A model generated the notes under the pieces. The model ran no database searches and was not told the DNA's origin. It saw only the letters and a program-made list of their open reading frames with translations. Made by a program: the position numbers and the translations under genes. Below are positions 1 to 10,735 of a stretch of DNA of 64,000 nt, piece by piece (the first letter of the stretch is position 1; every line of letters starts with the position of its first letter). Source of the DNA: Echinimonas agarilytica (GTDB lineage Bacteria; Pseudomonadota; Gammaproteobacteria; Enterobacterales; Neiellaceae); NCBI RefSeq assembly GCF_023703465.1, contig NZ_JAMQGP010000001.1, positions 1 through 64,000 on the forward strand, read 5' to 3'.

Positions 1-16
1 AGATTGTCTTGCTAAA

Positions 17-28
17 TTGTTAAAGAGC
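17..28 (-). promoter_or_regulatory. rRNA leader boxA antitermination site
   Basis: Read on the minus strand, this stretch is GCTCTTTAACAA, the classic boxA of gammaproteobacterial rRNA leaders, where the Nus factor complex loads onto RNA polymerase. It lies downstream of two strong minus-strand promoters and is followed by more leader sequence. The 16S gene itself should begin just beyond position 1, outside the window. The rRNA operon is inferred, not seen. Confidence 0.85.
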
Positions 29-59
29 GTCGCTTCGGCGTTGCCGTTGCGGGAGGCGT

Positions 60-87
60 ATAATACGCTTCCGGTGGTTAGTGTCAA
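60..87 (-). promoter_or_regulatory. rRNA operon promoter P2
   Basis: On the minus strand there is a perfect -35 TTGACA (82-87), a 16-base spacer and the -10 TATTAT (60-65). It lies between boxA and the upstream P1-like promoter, matching the tandem P1/P2 layout of rrn operons. Confidence 0.8.
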
Positions 88-187
88 GCGATTCAATGAA
101 TCTTTTTTGCTAACCGATTTTCTTCACTGCTTCGGGCTGAAGCCTTAACTTCTAGCGTTGCCGCCTTGCCCGTTGCTGTGGGGGCGC

Positions 188-243
188 ATTATAGGGAATC
201 TTCTGACACGGTCAAGGGCTTTTTTAATTAAAATAAAATTAAT
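188..243 (-). promoter_or_regulatory. rRNA operon promoter P1 with UP element
   Basis: On the minus strand, -35 TTGACC (210-215), a 16-base spacer and a perfect -10 TATAAT (188-193) are followed by a GC-rich discriminator. Such a discriminator is the usual target of stringent control. An A/T-only tract upstream (about 221-243) looks like an UP element. P1 is about 128 bases upstream of P2, close to the spacing of enterobacterial rrn promoters. Confidence 0.82.
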
Positions 244-341
244 TTCGCTTATAATGAAAACCGTTTAAAAATGCGGCGTGTTGACGTTTTTTTGTTATAA
301 AAACGTTTAAACAATGCTCACAACTGGCAAAGGCCTCTTTT

Positions 342-905
342 ATGCAAGATACGACCTATAAACCTTCGATTGCACTGCGCTCTTATAAAGGAATATTTCC
401 AACCATCGGTGACAACTGTTATATCGACCCCAGTTGCGTGTTGATGGGTGACATTCACATTGGTGATGAAAGTAGTATTTGGCCACTCGTTGCCGCTCGC
501 GGTGATGTAAATGCCATTCGTATTGGCCAACGCACGAATATACAAGACGGCTGTGCACTTCATGTGACTCATAAAAATGAATCAAATTCAAAAGGCTTTC
601 CGCTCATCATTGGTGATGACGTGACCGTAGGACATAAGGCTGTATTGCATGGTTGTACAATTGGAGATCGTGTATTGGTGGGCATGGGAGCCATTGTGCT
701 CGACGGAGCCGTCATTCCGGATGATGTGATGTTAGGCGCTGGTAGTTTAGTGTCTCCTGGAAAAATTTTAGAAAGCGGCCACTTGTATGTAGGGAGCCCC
801 GCACATAAGAAGCGTCCATTAACAGATGCTGAATTAGCTTTTCTTAAGATCTCGGCGGACAACTACGTACGTTGGAAAGATGACTATATAAGTGAAACTC
901 AATAA
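342..905 (+). CDS. yrdA: Gamma-carbonic-anhydrase-like hexapeptide protein (YrdA)
   Basis: The 187-residue protein has the hexapeptide-repeat pattern of a left-handed beta-helix trimer (GDIHIGDESSIWP, IRIGQRTNIQDG, IIGDDVTVGHKAVLHGC). The three metal-ligand histidines of the gamma-carbonic-anhydrase family appear as His74 (CALHV), His98 (VGHK) and His103 (LHGC). Family members are cytoplasmic zinc or iron proteins. Some are active carbonic anhydrases, while for YrdA-type proteins the physiological substrate is unsettled. The ATG has only a weak upstream purine tract. It is divergent from the rRNA promoters and convergent with aroE, next to which this gene is often found. Confidence 0.88.
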   Translation: MQDTTYKPSIALRSYKGIFPTIGDNCYIDPSCVLMGDIHIGDESSIWPLVAARGDVNAIRIGQRTNIQDGCALHVTHKNESNSKGFPLIIGDDVTVGHKAVLHGCTIGDRVLVGMGAIVLDGAVIPDDVMLGAGSLVSPGKILESGHLYVGSPAHKKRPLTDAELAFLKISADNYVRWKDDYISETQ

Positions 906-927
906 TGAGGCTCTACGGGTCGTAGCA

Positions 928-962
928 ATACTCATGCGCTCGTTAATAAAACGCATGAGTAT
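928..962. terminator. Inverted repeat between yrdA and aroE, possible terminator
   Basis: Perfect 11-base arms (928-938 and 952-962) flank a 13-base loop between two convergent genes. Neither side has a real T-run, so it may be a weak bidirectional terminator or an mRNA-stabilising stem. Confidence 0.45.
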
Positions 963-968
963 AAACGG

Positions 969-1796
969 CTAAATACGGCCTAGGTTTTTATTCAATTCAC
1001 GCAATACTTGGCGCATGCTCGGACGAATGCCGCGCCAAACGGCAAACGATTCGGCCGCTTGAGCCACTAACATCCCCAATCCATCAATACCTTTTGCTGC
1101 ACCCTGTTGCTTAGCCCAGTTGATGAACACTGTCGGCTCTTGGCGATAAACCATGTCATAGACACTGCTGTATTGATTGATAATACTCGTTGGGATCGGT
1201 GGCAGTTCACCGCTCATACTGGCCGACGTGCTATTAATGATGACATCAAAGGGTTCAGCAGCCTCCAATGCATCAAACGTTGTCGCTTCAATATTTTGAT
1301 GATTAGGGAATAAGTCGACCAAGTCTTGTGCTTTAGAGGTTGTACGATTAACGATTTGAAGCATCACCACGTTTTGCTCTAATAGGGGTAATAAAGTGCC
1401 ACGGGCCGCACCACCTGCCCCAATCATAAGCACGCGCTTACCTTCAAGGGCAACATGGTTCAACAGCAAGTCTGCAACAAGTCCTGCACCATCCGTGTTA
1501 TCACCAAGGATTCCACCGTCATCCAGTACCTTTAAAGTATTGACGGCACCAGCCATTCGCGCGCGCTCTGTTAGCTGGGTCGCAAAGTGATAGGCGTCGA
1601 GTTTAAAGGGCATAGTGATGTTGCAGCCTTTACCACCATTATTGAAAAACGCAGTCGCGGCCTCTACAAAGCCATCTTCAGCCGGTTCAATCGCGCCATA
1701 CTCAAGCTGTTGCTGCGTTTGTTCAGCAAACAAACGATGAATGAATGGCGATTTACTTTGTTTAATCGGGTGCCCAAATACGGCGTACTGATCCAT
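969..1796 (-). CDS. aroE: Shikimate dehydrogenase (NADP+)
   Basis: Catalyses NADPH-dependent reduction of 3-dehydroshikimate to shikimate in the common aromatic pathway. Visible signatures are the N-terminal substrate-binding motif [10 protein letters not shown], the catalytic-lysine segment [15 protein letters not shown] and the Rossmann glycine motif GAGGAARG. I take the ATG at 1796 (MDQYAVFG) because AGGA lies seven bases upstream; a GTG two codons earlier is possible. The resulting 275 residues fit the family (about 270). It is a single cytoplasmic enzyme gene, with its own promoter presumably in the gap to the divergent globin gene. Confidence 0.95.
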   Translation of the reverse strand: MDQYAVFGHPIKQSKSPFIHRLFAEQTQQQLEYGAIEPAEDGFVEAATAFFNNGGKGCNITMPFKLDAYHFATQLTERARMAGAVNTLKVLDDGGILGDNTDGAGLVADLLLNHVALEGKRVLMIGAGGAARGTLLPLLEQNVVMLQIVNRTTSKAQDLVDLFPNHQNIEATTFDALEAAEPFDVIINSTSASMSGELPPIPTSIINQYSSVYDMVYRQEPTVFINWAKQQGAAKGIDGLGMLVAQAAESFAVWRGIRPSMRQVLRELNKNLGRI

Positions 1797-1910
1797 AACC
1801 ACGTCCTAAAATTGGCTTGATACCATAAGGTTTTGTTGTTCAAACGATTCGATCGCTAGATCGCAACACAGTAGTGCCGTGCTTCACGAAACACAAGTCT
1901 CCCTTTATTG

Positions 1911-1923
1911 TGTCGCGGCGACA
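1911..1923. promoter_or_regulatory. 13-base palindrome in the aroE/globin divergent gap
   Basis: TGTCGCGGCGACA is a perfect palindrome around a single central G, in the 198-base region between the divergent aroE and globin genes. It could be an operator; no known regulator motif is recognised. Nothing else definite is seen in this gap. Confidence 0.25.
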
Positions 1924-1994
1924 ACTAATAAATGCAGGTTTTACTTCACATGACGATTTGTTAGTTTGAGCATCCATCAAGCATTAGGAGTTTT

Positions 1995-3364
<1,370 letters not shown>

Positions 3365-3394
3365 TCATGCTCCTTCATATAAAATGTGCTGCGG

Positions 3395-3946
3395 TTAACT
3401 TGCTCTCACCACAGCCAATGTTCGTGCGTCTCTGATTTGAGTTGGCTTTTCAGATGGGCCACATTCGCCGCTCACAATAACATCAACACGCTCACCAAGC
3501 TGTTGCGCGACTTCGTCGGCAGAAATGCAAGGCTCTAGACCTGTGAGGTTCGCGCTCGTTGAAACCACCGCTTGATTCAATTCCGAACACAAACGCTGTA
3601 CCACCGGATGGGCACTCACCCTCACGGCGATGGTATCAAACTGCCCTGATAGCCAGTGCGGTGTGGACGCATTTTTAGGCACAATCCAAGTATGCGGGCC
3701 GGGCCAAGTTGCGAAAACCGTTTCGCGCTGAGCTTCTGTCAACTCGTCAATAGCGATATAAGGAAGAAGTTGGGGGATCGATGCAGCAACTAAAATCAAA
3801 CCTTTTTCAATAGGACGCTGTTTCACCTTTAGCAACGCATGAACCGCAGCTTCATTCCTGGGGTCGCAGCCCAATCCAAAAACAGCTTCCGTAGGATAAG
3901 CAATGATGTGCCCTTGATGAAAAGCGGATATGGCGGCGTCTAGCAT
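3395..3946 (-). CDS. tsaC: Threonylcarbamoyl-AMP synthase
   Basis: A YrdC/Sua5-type enzyme that makes threonylcarbamoyl-AMP from threonine, bicarbonate and ATP, the first step of the universal tRNA t6A37 modification. The 183 residues match the short TsaC form without the Sua5 C-terminal domain. Recognisable segments are AYPTEAVFGLGCDP, KGLILVA, PGPHTWIVP, IAVRVSAHP and VSTSANLTGLEP. It is the first gene of a probable tsaC-hemF transcript. Confidence 0.93.
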   Translation of the reverse strand: MLDAAISAFHQGHIIAYPTEAVFGLGCDPRNEAAVHALLKVKQRPIEKGLILVAASIPQLLPYIAIDELTEAQRETVFATWPGPHTWIVPKNASTPHWLSGQFDTIAVRVSAHPVVQRLCSELNQAVVSTSANLTGLEPCISADEVAQQLGERVDVIVSGECGPSEKPTQIRDARTLAVVRAS

Positions 3947-4054
3947 GATTTGTTGTCGGTAAAAGTAGCTGTAAAATATGTCAGGAGCTTACCGCAAAGC
4001 GTCAATTGTTGATACTGTACCAGTAAGATCGACCGCTTAGTTTTAACTCAGCCT

Positions 4055-4090
4055 TTCACCTTAGGCGGGTAAATCGCTATAATCCCGCCT
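4055..4090 (+). promoter_or_regulatory. purEK promoter
   Basis: A perfect -10 TATAAT (4078-4083) lies 17 bases after a partial -35 TTCACC (4055-4060). The -10 sits between the arms of an inverted repeat, AGGCGGG (4063-4069) and CCCGCCT (4084-4090), which could be a regulator site or a start-site hairpin. No PurR-type operator is obvious. Confidence 0.6.
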
Positions 4091-4140
4091 TTAGTGCTGA
4101 ACATGCACCACTTAACCAACGCAAGAAGCAGGAGTATTCA

Positions 4141-4626
4141 ATGCAAGTCGGAATCATTATGGGCTCGAAATCAGACTGGCCCACCATGAAACATGCGGCT
4201 GAAATGCTGGACCGGTTTAACATTGCTTATGAAACAAAAGTTGTTTCAGCGCATCGCACCCCTCAACTTCTAGCCGATTATGCAGGCTCTGCGCAAGAGC
4301 GTGGCCTTAAAGTGATTATCGGTGGTGCCGGTGGCGCAGCGCATTTGCCTGGTATGGCAGCCGCGTTTACGAATTTACCGGTTCTAGGTGTGCCCGTTCA
4401 GTCGCGTATGTTGAAGGGAATTGACTCTCTCTTGTCAATTGTACAAATGCCAAAAGGTGTTGCCGTAGGTACATTAGCCATTGGTGATGCTGGCGCTGCA
4501 AACGCAGGATTATTAGCTGCACAAATTATTGGAGCTTTTGACTCGGAAGTCATGGCTAAGGTGAGTGAATTCCGCCAAAACCAAACGGACACTATCTTAA
4601 GCCAACCTGATCCGTCAGAGGATTAA
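4141..4626 (+). CDS. purE: N5-carboxyaminoimidazole ribonucleotide mutase
   Basis: Rearranges N5-CAIR to CAIR in de novo purine synthesis. At 161 residues it is a class I PurE. The N-terminal [10 protein letters not shown] loop, the [11 protein letters not shown] motif with the catalytic histidine and the [12 protein letters not shown] segment are all present. AGGAG lies six bases before the ATG. purK follows after two bases, so the mutase and the carboxylase that makes its substrate are co-translated. Confidence 0.97.
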   Translation: MQVGIIMGSKSDWPTMKHAAEMLDRFNIAYETKVVSAHRTPQLLADYAGSAQERGLKVIIGGAGGAAHLPGMAAAFTNLPVLGVPVQSRMLKGIDSLLSIVQMPKGVAVGTLAIGDAGAANAGLLAAQIIGAFDSEVMAKVSEFRQNQTDTILSQPDPSED

Positions 4627-4628
4627 TC

Positions 4629-5768
4629 ATGAAGGTAATGGTACTTGGAGCGGGACAACTCGCTCAGATGATGGCGCTCGCAGGCGCACCTTTAGGAATA
4701 TCTGTCGTTGCATATGACGTTCGCACGCATAGCGTGGTTCATCCGGTAACGGGGCAAGATTATCAGCAAGATCTTGCTGCGGGCATCAATGCCAACGATG
4801 TGATTACTGCTGAATTTGAGCATATTCCACATGACATCCTCGACCAGTGCCAAGCCAGTGGTAAATTCTTACCCGGCGACAGAGCCATACGCGTAGGCGG
4901 CGATCGCCGCCTTGAAAAGCAATTGCTCGACGGCGTCAATGTACCCAACGCACGTTATCAGTTTTTGGCCACAAAAGCCGATTTAACGGCCGCGACTCAG
5001 TCAATCGGGTTGCCATTAGTACTTAAAAGTGCACTGGATGGTTACGATGGTAAAGGCCAGTGGCGTTTAAAGTCTGAAACTGAGATCGACGCTGTTTGGG
5101 CCGAAATAGAAGAATTTTTGGCGCATAGTAGCGACAATCAGTCGATTGTTGCTGAGCAATGGATTCCGTTCAATCGAGAAGTTTCGGTGATTGGTGTCCG
5201 TAATAAAGACGGAAATATTGCCGTCTACCCACTCACCCAAAACCACCATGAAGCCGGTGTTTTAAGCTTATCAGTGGCTCCTGCAACAGGGGAAAATTTA
5301 CAGCAACAAGCCGTCAGCGCATTTGAAAAAATCGCGAATGAATTGGACTATGTAGGTGTATTAGCGATTGAATTTTTTGATGTTGATGGCCAGCTATTGG
5401 TCAATGAAATTGCGCCGCGTGTACACAATTCAGGACATTGGACTCAGCAAGGTGCGGATTGTTGCCAATTCGAAAACCACTTGCGTGCTGTTTGTAATTT
5501 ACCCTTAGGCAGCACTGAGCTGGTAAGGCCCACCGCAATGGTCAATGTTTTGGGAATTGATTCCGTTCATCAAAAAGCAATGGAAATTGCCGGTAGCCAT
5601 CAGCATTGGTACGGCAAAGAGCAGCGAGCAGGCCGCAAAATGGGGCACATTAATGTAGCAGGAAAAGACCAAACTCAGATGCTTGCTCAACTTAATGCTC
5701 TATTAACGATGTTGCCTGAAGCAGAATTCCCAGGGCTATCGACAGCAATCGCAAAGCTACCCCAGTAA
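4629..5768 (+). CDS. purK: N5-carboxyaminoimidazole ribonucleotide synthase
   Basis: An ATP-grasp ligase that carboxylates AIR with bicarbonate to N5-CAIR, the substrate of PurE. The 379 residues begin with the nucleotide-binding-like VLGAGQLAQMMALAG. They continue through the ATP-grasp core (PLVLKSALDGYDGKGQW, EFFDVDGQLLVNEIAPRVHN) to the C-terminal domain NVAGKD. AGAGGA precedes the ATG. It ends at a strong convergent terminator shared with yrdD. Confidence 0.97.
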   Translation: MKVMVLGAGQLAQMMALAGAPLGISVVAYDVRTHSVVHPVTGQDYQQDLAAGINANDVITAEFEHIPHDILDQCQASGKFLPGDRAIRVGGDRRLEKQLLDGVNVPNARYQFLATKADLTAATQSIGLPLVLKSALDGYDGKGQWRLKSETEIDAVWAEIEEFLAHSSDNQSIVAEQWIPFNREVSVIGVRNKDGNIAVYPLTQNHHEAGVLSLSVAPATGENLQQQAVSAFEKIANELDYVGVLAIEFFDVDGQLLVNEIAPRVHNSGHWTQQGADCCQFENHLRAVCNLPLGSTELVRPTAMVNVLGIDSVHQKAMEIAGSHQHWYGKEQRAGRKMGHINVAGKDQTQMLAQLNALLTMLPEAEFPGLSTAIAKLPQ

Positions 5769-5781
5769 ATACCCACTTACC

Positions 5782-5810
5782 TTCAAAGCTCTTAAATTAA
5801 GGGCTTTGAA
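5782..5810. terminator. Bidirectional terminator purK/yrdD
   Basis: Fourteen-base arms (5782-5795 and 5797-5810) pair with a single G:T mismatch between two convergent genes. The right arm overlaps the yrdD stop codon. The A/T-rich centre gives short T-stretches on either strand. Confidence 0.6.
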
Positions 5811-6357
5811 ACTTTCCGCACTTTTTGTCTGCACACTGTAATTTCTGACCTGCGGCCATTTTTCGCTCCATGAGTAAGTCAAAACCACACTCTTCACAAG
5901 TGCCTTCTTTAGGCTTGTGGTTAACCGCGAATTGACATTTTGGATAGCTATTACAAGCGTAGAATGTTTTTCCGAATCGAGACTTTCGCTCGATCAAATG
6001 CCCTTCATGGCATACAGGACAAATGCATTCCGTATCTGGAGTTTCGTCTAATTGCTCGGTGTGATGGCATTCAGGAAAGCCTGTACAACCAACAAACAAT
6101 CCGTAACGCCCCTGCTTCAATGCTAAGGGAAGCGAGCACTCAGGACATTCAGTGCCTTCAAGCACTTGTTTAATGGCGGTATCTGATGCGTGCAGCGGCT
6201 GTGTGTAATCGCATTCTGGATAATGACTACACCCCACAAACGGGCCACGCTTGCTGTGCTTGAGCACCAATTGATGCGCACACTGAGGGCACTCGCCATG
6301 GTCTTGCTCCAAGGCATGCTCGTGTTGGGTGAATAATTTAGAATCAATACCGCTCAT
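5797..6357 (-). CDS. yrdD: TopA-type zinc-ribbon protein (YrdD-like)
   Basis: About 186 residues, almost wholly built of four zinc-ribbon repeats like those at the C-terminus of DNA topoisomerase I. Each has CPxC...GxFxGCxxYPxC spacing (ECPQCAHQ...GCSHYPEC, ECPECSLP...GCTGFPEC, ICPVCHEG...ACNSYPKC and a last CEECGF pair). There is no topoisomerase catalytic domain. The ribbons probably bind single-stranded DNA; the cellular role is not established. I choose the ATG at 6357 (MSGIDSKL), although no good ribosome-binding site precedes it and a TTG seven codons earlier is open. It sits upstream of aroE/hemF-type genes in many relatives and here heads back-to-back with smg. Confidence 0.85.
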   Translation of the reverse strand: MSGIDSKLFTQHEHALEQDHGECPQCAHQLVLKHSKRGPFVGCSHYPECDYTQPLHASDTAIKQVLEGTECPECSLPLALKQGRYGLFVGCTGFPECHHTEQLDETPDTECICPVCHEGHLIERKSRFGKTFYACNSYPKCQFAVNHKPKEGTCEECGFDLLMERKMAAGQKLQCADKKCGKFQSP

Positions 6358-6393
6358 TAGACTAATGTACCATAACAAACGGTATTGAAAGAG

Positions 6394-6867
6394 TTACTGA
6401 AGGTAACCCTCGTTGATATCGAACAACAGATCTTCCATTTGAGAGTATGCGCCTTCTTTTCCTGGTACATTAAACAACACCATCAACACAACCCATTTTA
6501 AATCTTCTAGGGTCATTTCTGGCACGTCCAATTCCATCACTCGGTCAATCACCATTTCTCGCGTCGTATTGTCGAGCACTTGAGCTTGTTCTAAGAACAT
6601 CAAGAAACCTCGGCAATGGCTGTCGAGACGAGCGGTTTCGTCCGCTGTATAAATCCGAACAGATGGTTGTACTTGCTTGTACAAATACGGTTTTTTATCA
6701 CTGTCTTGTAAGTCGGCAAGTCGCTCCAGCCACGCTAAAGCTTTTAGAATTTCTTCTTTATGAAACCCTGCGCGGGTGAGCTCTTCGGTTAACTCATCAT
6801 GGTCGACCAAGATTTCCACTTCGCTGTGGATGAAATTCTCAAACAAGTACATCAGAATATCAAACAT
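6394..6867 (-). CDS. smg: Smg family protein (DUF494)
   Basis: The 157-residue acidic, helix-rich cytoplasmic protein matches the Smg family: start [16 protein letters not shown], middle DDLTRAGF-like [17 protein letters not shown], end [19 protein letters not shown]. Its molecular function is unknown; it is conserved next to dprA. A strong GGGGGAG ribosome-binding site lies inside the dprA 3' end and only one base separates the two genes, so translation is probably coupled. Confidence 0.9.
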   Translation of the reverse strand: MFDILMYLFENFIHSEVEILVDHDELTEELTRAGFHKEEILKALAWLERLADLQDSDKKPYLYKQVQPSVRIYTADETARLDSHCRGFLMFLEQAQVLDNTTREMVIDRVMELDVPEMTLEDLKWVVLMVLFNVPGKEGAYSQMEDLLFDINEGYLQ

Positions 6868-6868
6868 G

Positions 6869-7951
6869 TCAGCTCCCCCTTAAACGGATATATCCACCCG
6901 GAACAGACGCAACACTCCCTTGCATTTCTAATTCCAGCAGTTCTGACAACACAACCTCAACAGCAAGACCCGTTTCTTGGACCAGTTCGTCTACAGACGT
7001 TGCGTTATCTTTAACGTTATCCAACAAAACACTATTTGGCAATGCTAGTTTGCTGGTATCTGATGTTGAATATGAGGGTGACTTCTCAGGATTTAAATCC
7101 CCTGGCCAAAATATATCGTCAATTCCTTCCACCAGCCCTGCTCCATCCTTGATTAATTGATGGCAACCTTGGCTTTGCGGATTACCTACTGCACCGGGCA
7201 TAGCATAGACCTCCCGGCCTTGTTCAAGCGCCAACTTAGCCGTAATTAAAGACCCTGAACGCATGCTCGCTTCCACCACCAAGACCCCTTCAGACAAGCC
7301 ACTAATAATACGATTTCGGCGTGGGAATAAATACCCCACGGGCGCAGTCCACGGTGGCACTTCGCTGATCAGCAAGCCGTGATTGTCGATAATTTGTTGC
7401 GCCAATGCTTGATGGCGCTTTGGATAAATGTTGTCTAATCCCGCGCCAAGCACTGCGATAGTAGCCCCCACGTCAAGTGCGCCCTGATGAGCACAAGCAT
7501 CAATCCCCAATGCCAATCCCGATGTCACCTGATAACCGGACTTCGTGACTTGTTTGGCAATCTGCCGTGCGTTGGCTCGACCACTTGGGCTCGCGTGGCG
7601 ACTGCCCACAATAGCAAGCTGTGGCGCGCTCAAAAGCTCCTCTTGGCCTACACAAAAAATGAGCGGGGGCGGATCGGCAATCTGTTTTAATAACTCCGGG
7701 TATTCACTATCAACCAAGGTAATCACTCGGCCTTGCGAGCGACACAGCCATTGGTCAACTTGCTCCAAATATTGAAGGTCTGGATTAAGCAGCGCACTTT
7801 GTTGTTTCTGATTGACTCCTAGTCGAGTCAATTCTTCAACATTGGGTGTCAGAAAGTGCTGCAATAAATTTTGGCGCCAAAGCTTGGCAATAGACATCGG
7901 CCCCAGACCAGGAACAGCCTGAAGGGTCAGCCACTTATGTCGTTCATCCAT
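6869..7951 (-). CDS. dprA: DNA processing protein DprA
   Basis: DprA binds incoming single-stranded DNA during natural transformation and loads RecA. It is kept in many bacteria not known to be transformable. About 360 residues: an N-terminal SAM/HhH-like region ([17 protein letters not shown]), the Rossmann-fold core with [30 protein letters not shown] and [13 protein letters not shown], and a C-terminal winged helix ([20 protein letters not shown]). The ATG at 7951 has AAGGA seven bases upstream; a TTG two codons earlier is less likely. It is followed directly by smg. Confidence 0.94.
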   Translation of the reverse strand: MDERHKWLTLQAVPGLGPMSIAKLWRQNLLQHFLTPNVEELTRLGVNQKQQSALLNPDLQYLEQVDQWLCRSQGRVITLVDSEYPELLKQIADPPPLIFCVGQEELLSAPQLAIVGSRHASPSGRANARQIAKQVTKSGYQVTSGLALGIDACAHQGALDVGATIAVLGAGLDNIYPKRHQALAQQIIDNHGLLISEVPPWTAPVGYLFPRRNRIISGLSEGVLVVEASMRSGSLITAKLALEQGREVYAMPGAVGNPQSQGCHQLIKDGAGLVEGIDDIFWPGDLNPEKSPSYSTSDTSKLALPNSVLLDNVKDNATSVDELVQETGLAVEVVLSELLELEMQGSVASVPGGYIRLRGS

Positions 7952-8043
7952 GAACAATCCTTGGTGGTACGGAGCGCGCTGAAGACAACACGCATCACAA
8001 TCATTTTAAACCAACAGTCCATTGTTGGCCCTTTGCTCTTTGA

Positions 8044-9123
8044 CTACTGAGCGGTTCTTACTTCATCAAACACTTGAAGCTGTTGCTGTGCTCTCATCAC
8101 TAAAGCATAGCTGACCTTATCAAAGGTTCTAAACACCATCACATGGCCTCTAGGCACCGATGGCAACTCAAGCTTACCAACATTGATCACCATGCCCTCG
8201 AGTTTCTCATAGTGACTGGTATCCTCGACATAAACAGGAGCATTTTCGTCATCTACAACGCCTTTACCGAGCTGATACACCGCCATTGTATGACCCGGTT
8301 TAACACCGTCTTCTCGGCCACGGTCAATCACCACAACATCGTGTGCAGCAAAGTATTCAAGGTTGTCATGCGTCGCAATGACATGGCCCGCAATCGGTGT
8401 AACAGGAGCCTGCGGCATGTAACTCACCGACAGGTTTTCAGCCGGGAGCAGCGGCATGATGCGGTCCCCTTGGCGTATTTCTTGATTGCCTTTAATAATG
8501 GTCAATGCAATTAAGTCATCGTGTTGACTGGCATCAGCCACTGCAATTAACGACATACGTAACCCAAGCACCTCAGGTTCGCCAAATCGTCTTAGCTCTT
8601 GCTCTGCATGATAGATACCGTAACGCCCCGCATTTTCTATTTCACCCTTGCCGTACATTAACTGGCCTTGGTAGGCGCGAGTGTTGCCATCATTGGTACC
8701 CAATACGTATGGCATTGCGTTGTACTGGGCCTGACTAACCACTTGTTCACGCTTTAGAAAGGGTTCTATCACACTGAGTGGAATTGCGGGAATGGCCGAC
8801 AAATGAGGTTCTGCTCTGACTTGCGGTGACATTTTAATGACTTTCTTTTTACTCAAACGAGGCTGCCCATTCACGAACGTGAGGTAGAGACGGTCGCCTG
8901 GATAGATCAGGTGAGGATTGTCCACTTGAGGGTTGGCTTGCCATAGTTGAGGCCACAACCAAGGCGTCGAAAGAAACAATTCCGAGATATCCCACAGCGT
9001 ATCGCCTTTCTTTACGATGTAGACTTCGGGATAATCAGCACGAACTTTGAGTTCTGTTGCCGCAGTTGTTGCGATAAAAAACGACAGTATCGCGCCCAAC
9101 GCGAGGCTCAACTTTCGAGACAT
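8044..9123 (-). CDS. Exported LysM-domain protein
   Basis: About 359 residues from the ATG at 9123, which is preceded by AAGGA. A signal peptide (MSRKLSLALGAILSFFIATT) is followed directly by one LysM peptidoglycan-binding module at about residues 32-80 (YIVKKGDTLWDISELFL...NPHLIYPGDRLYL). The rest, about 280 residues with segments such as GRYGIYHAEQELRRFGEPEVLG and GREDGVKPGHTMAVYQ, belongs to the conserved family found upstream of def-fmt in gammaproteobacteria and has no assigned activity. It is probably a periplasmic cell-wall-associated protein. It is divergent from def and lies 92 bases upstream of dprA. Confidence 0.85.
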   Translation of the reverse strand: MSRKLSLALGAILSFFIATTAATELKVRADYPEVYIVKKGDTLWDISELFLSTPWLWPQLWQANPQVDNPHLIYPGDRLYLTFVNGQPRLSKKKVIKMSPQVRAEPHLSAIPAIPLSVIEPFLKREQVVSQAQYNAMPYVLGTNDGNTRAYQGQLMYGKGEIENAGRYGIYHAEQELRRFGEPEVLGLRMSLIAVADASQHDDLIALTIIKGNQEIRQGDRIMPLLPAENLSVSYMPQAPVTPIAGHVIATHDNLEYFAAHDVVVIDRGREDGVKPGHTMAVYQLGKGVVDDENAPVYVEDTSHYEKLEGMVINVGKLELPSVPRGHVMVFRTFDKVSYALVMRAQQQLQVFDEVRTAQ

Positions 9124-9244
9124 GTATGCATCCTTGTATGACAAAACCTTGTGGCGACAACAGGCTACCATTTAAACTAGCAAGTTATTACATCCAAATT
9201 AAAAGTGCAGCCAGACTGGCTCACAAAATTCTTACGGCAATGAT

Positions 9245-9763
9245 ATGGCATTACTAAACGTTTTACGATTTCCAGATGAGCGCTTACGCACTGTAGCAAA
9301 ACCTGTTGTTCAAGTTGATGACGCCATTCGCGCTCAAATTGACGACATGTTCGAAACCATGCACGAAGAAAATGGCGTAGGACTCGCTGCAACTCAAGTC
9401 GACTTTCATCAGCGTCTTGTAGTGATCGATGTCAGTGATGACAAATCAGAGCCGCTGGTACTCATTAACCCTGAAATTATCGACCGCCGAGGCAGCATGA
9501 TGAACGACGAAGGTTGTTTGTCGGTTCCCGGCACCTATGCGGCGGTTGAGCGCGCTGAAGAAATTACATTTAAAGCGCTCGATCGCGATGGCAACGAGTA
9601 TCAAATGGAAGCCGACGGGTTGCTCGCTATTTGTGTTCAACACGAACTAGACCACCTTATGGGCAAATTATTTGTAGATTACCTTTCTCCCTTGAAGCGC
9701 GATCGCATTCGTAAAAAACTCGAAAAAGAAGCCAAAGCTCAAGCGCGCCACGTCGCCAACTAA
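9245..9763 (+). CDS. def: Peptide deformylase
   Basis: Removes the N-formyl group from nascent proteins. At 172 residues it has all three type I motifs: [17 protein letters not shown] with the metal-ligand cysteine, and [12 protein letters not shown] with the HExxH metal site. It heads the def-fmt-rsmB-trkA-trkH series, with short gaps or overlaps, a classic gammaproteobacterial block linking initiation, deformylation and 16S methylation. Confidence 0.97.
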   Translation: MALLNVLRFPDERLRTVAKPVVQVDDAIRAQIDDMFETMHEENGVGLAATQVDFHQRLVVIDVSDDKSEPLVLINPEIIDRRGSMMNDEGCLSVPGTYAAVERAEEITFKALDRDGNEYQMEADGLLAICVQHELDHLMGKLFVDYLSPLKRDRIRKKLEKEAKAQARHVAN

Positions 9764-9775
9764 AGGAACACCACA

Positions 9776-10735
9776 TTGTCACTTCGAATCGTGTTTGCCG
9801 GTACTCCGGACTTCGCCGCTCGTCACCTACAAGCGTTGATTAACAGCGAGCATCATATCGCAGCCGTATATACCCAACCCGACCGGCCCGCCGGTCGTGG
9901 TAAGCAGCTTCAAGCAAGCGCTGTGAAGCAATTGGCCGAGCAACACAACATTGAAGTCTGTCAGCCTGCATCGGTGAAGTCCGACGAAGCTCAACAGCAG
10001 CTTGCGCAATTCAATGCCGATATCATGGTTGTGGTTGCGTACGGCTTACTGCTACCTGTGGCTATTTTAGAAACGCCGCGTATGGGTTGTATTAACGTGC
10101 ATGGCTCGTTACTTCCGAAATGGCGTGGCGCGGCCCCGATTCAACGCTCTCTGCAAATGGGCGATGCCGAAACAGGAGTCACCATCATGCAAATGGACAT
10201 TGGGCTCGACACGGGCGACATGCTGCACACATCAGCATGCGCCATTGAAGCCACCGACACCAGCGCATCACTTTACGATAAACTGGCTCAGCTTGGCCCT
10301 CAAGCACTACTTGAAGCGCTCAACGGCTTAGCAGCAGGAACGCTGCAGGCTATCGCTCAGGATGATGCGCAGGCGACCTACGCGTCGAAGCTGACTAAAG
10401 CCGAGGCTAATATCAACTGGCAACTCAGCGCCGAGCAAATCGATCGAAACATTCGTGCATTTACGCCGTGGCCTGGCTCCCAAACAAAGATGGGCGAGCA
10501 TCTCATCAAGGTGCATGCTGCTCACCCTGTTGCAAAGCAGCATTCGACAGCGCCTGGAACAATTTTGGCAGCTTCCAAAGAAGGGATTGATGTAGCGACC
10601 CAAAATGGCGCTTTACGCCTTATCAAAATTCAATTACCGGGTAAAAAACCACTCGCTGTGGCCGATGTTTTAAATTCACGGGCCGACTGGTTTGCTCCCG
10701 GCCTCTGCTTCGCTTTACCTGAGTCACAATCATGA
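9776..10735 (+). CDS. fmt: Methionyl-tRNA formyltransferase
   Basis: Formylates initiator Met-tRNA using 10-formyltetrahydrofolate. The start is an uncommon TTG at 9776 with AAAGGA upstream; no suitable ATG is near, and the protein begins naturally as (M)[17 protein letters not shown]. Motifs include the formyl-folate site [31 protein letters not shown], and the C-terminal OB-fold region after [17 protein letters not shown]. At 319 residues it is of normal length. Its stop overlaps the rsmB start (ATGA). Confidence 0.96.
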   Translation: MSLRIVFAGTPDFAARHLQALINSEHHIAAVYTQPDRPAGRGKQLQASAVKQLAEQHNIEVCQPASVKSDEAQQQLAQFNADIMVVVAYGLLLPVAILETPRMGCINVHGSLLPKWRGAAPIQRSLQMGDAETGVTIMQMDIGLDTGDMLHTSACAIEATDTSASLYDKLAQLGPQALLEALNGLAAGTLQAIAQDDAQATYASKLTKAEANINWQLSAEQIDRNIRAFTPWPGSQTKMGEHLIKVHAAHPVAKQHSTAPGTILAASKEGIDVATQNGALRLIKIQLPGKKPLAVADVLNSRADWFAPGLCFALPESQS

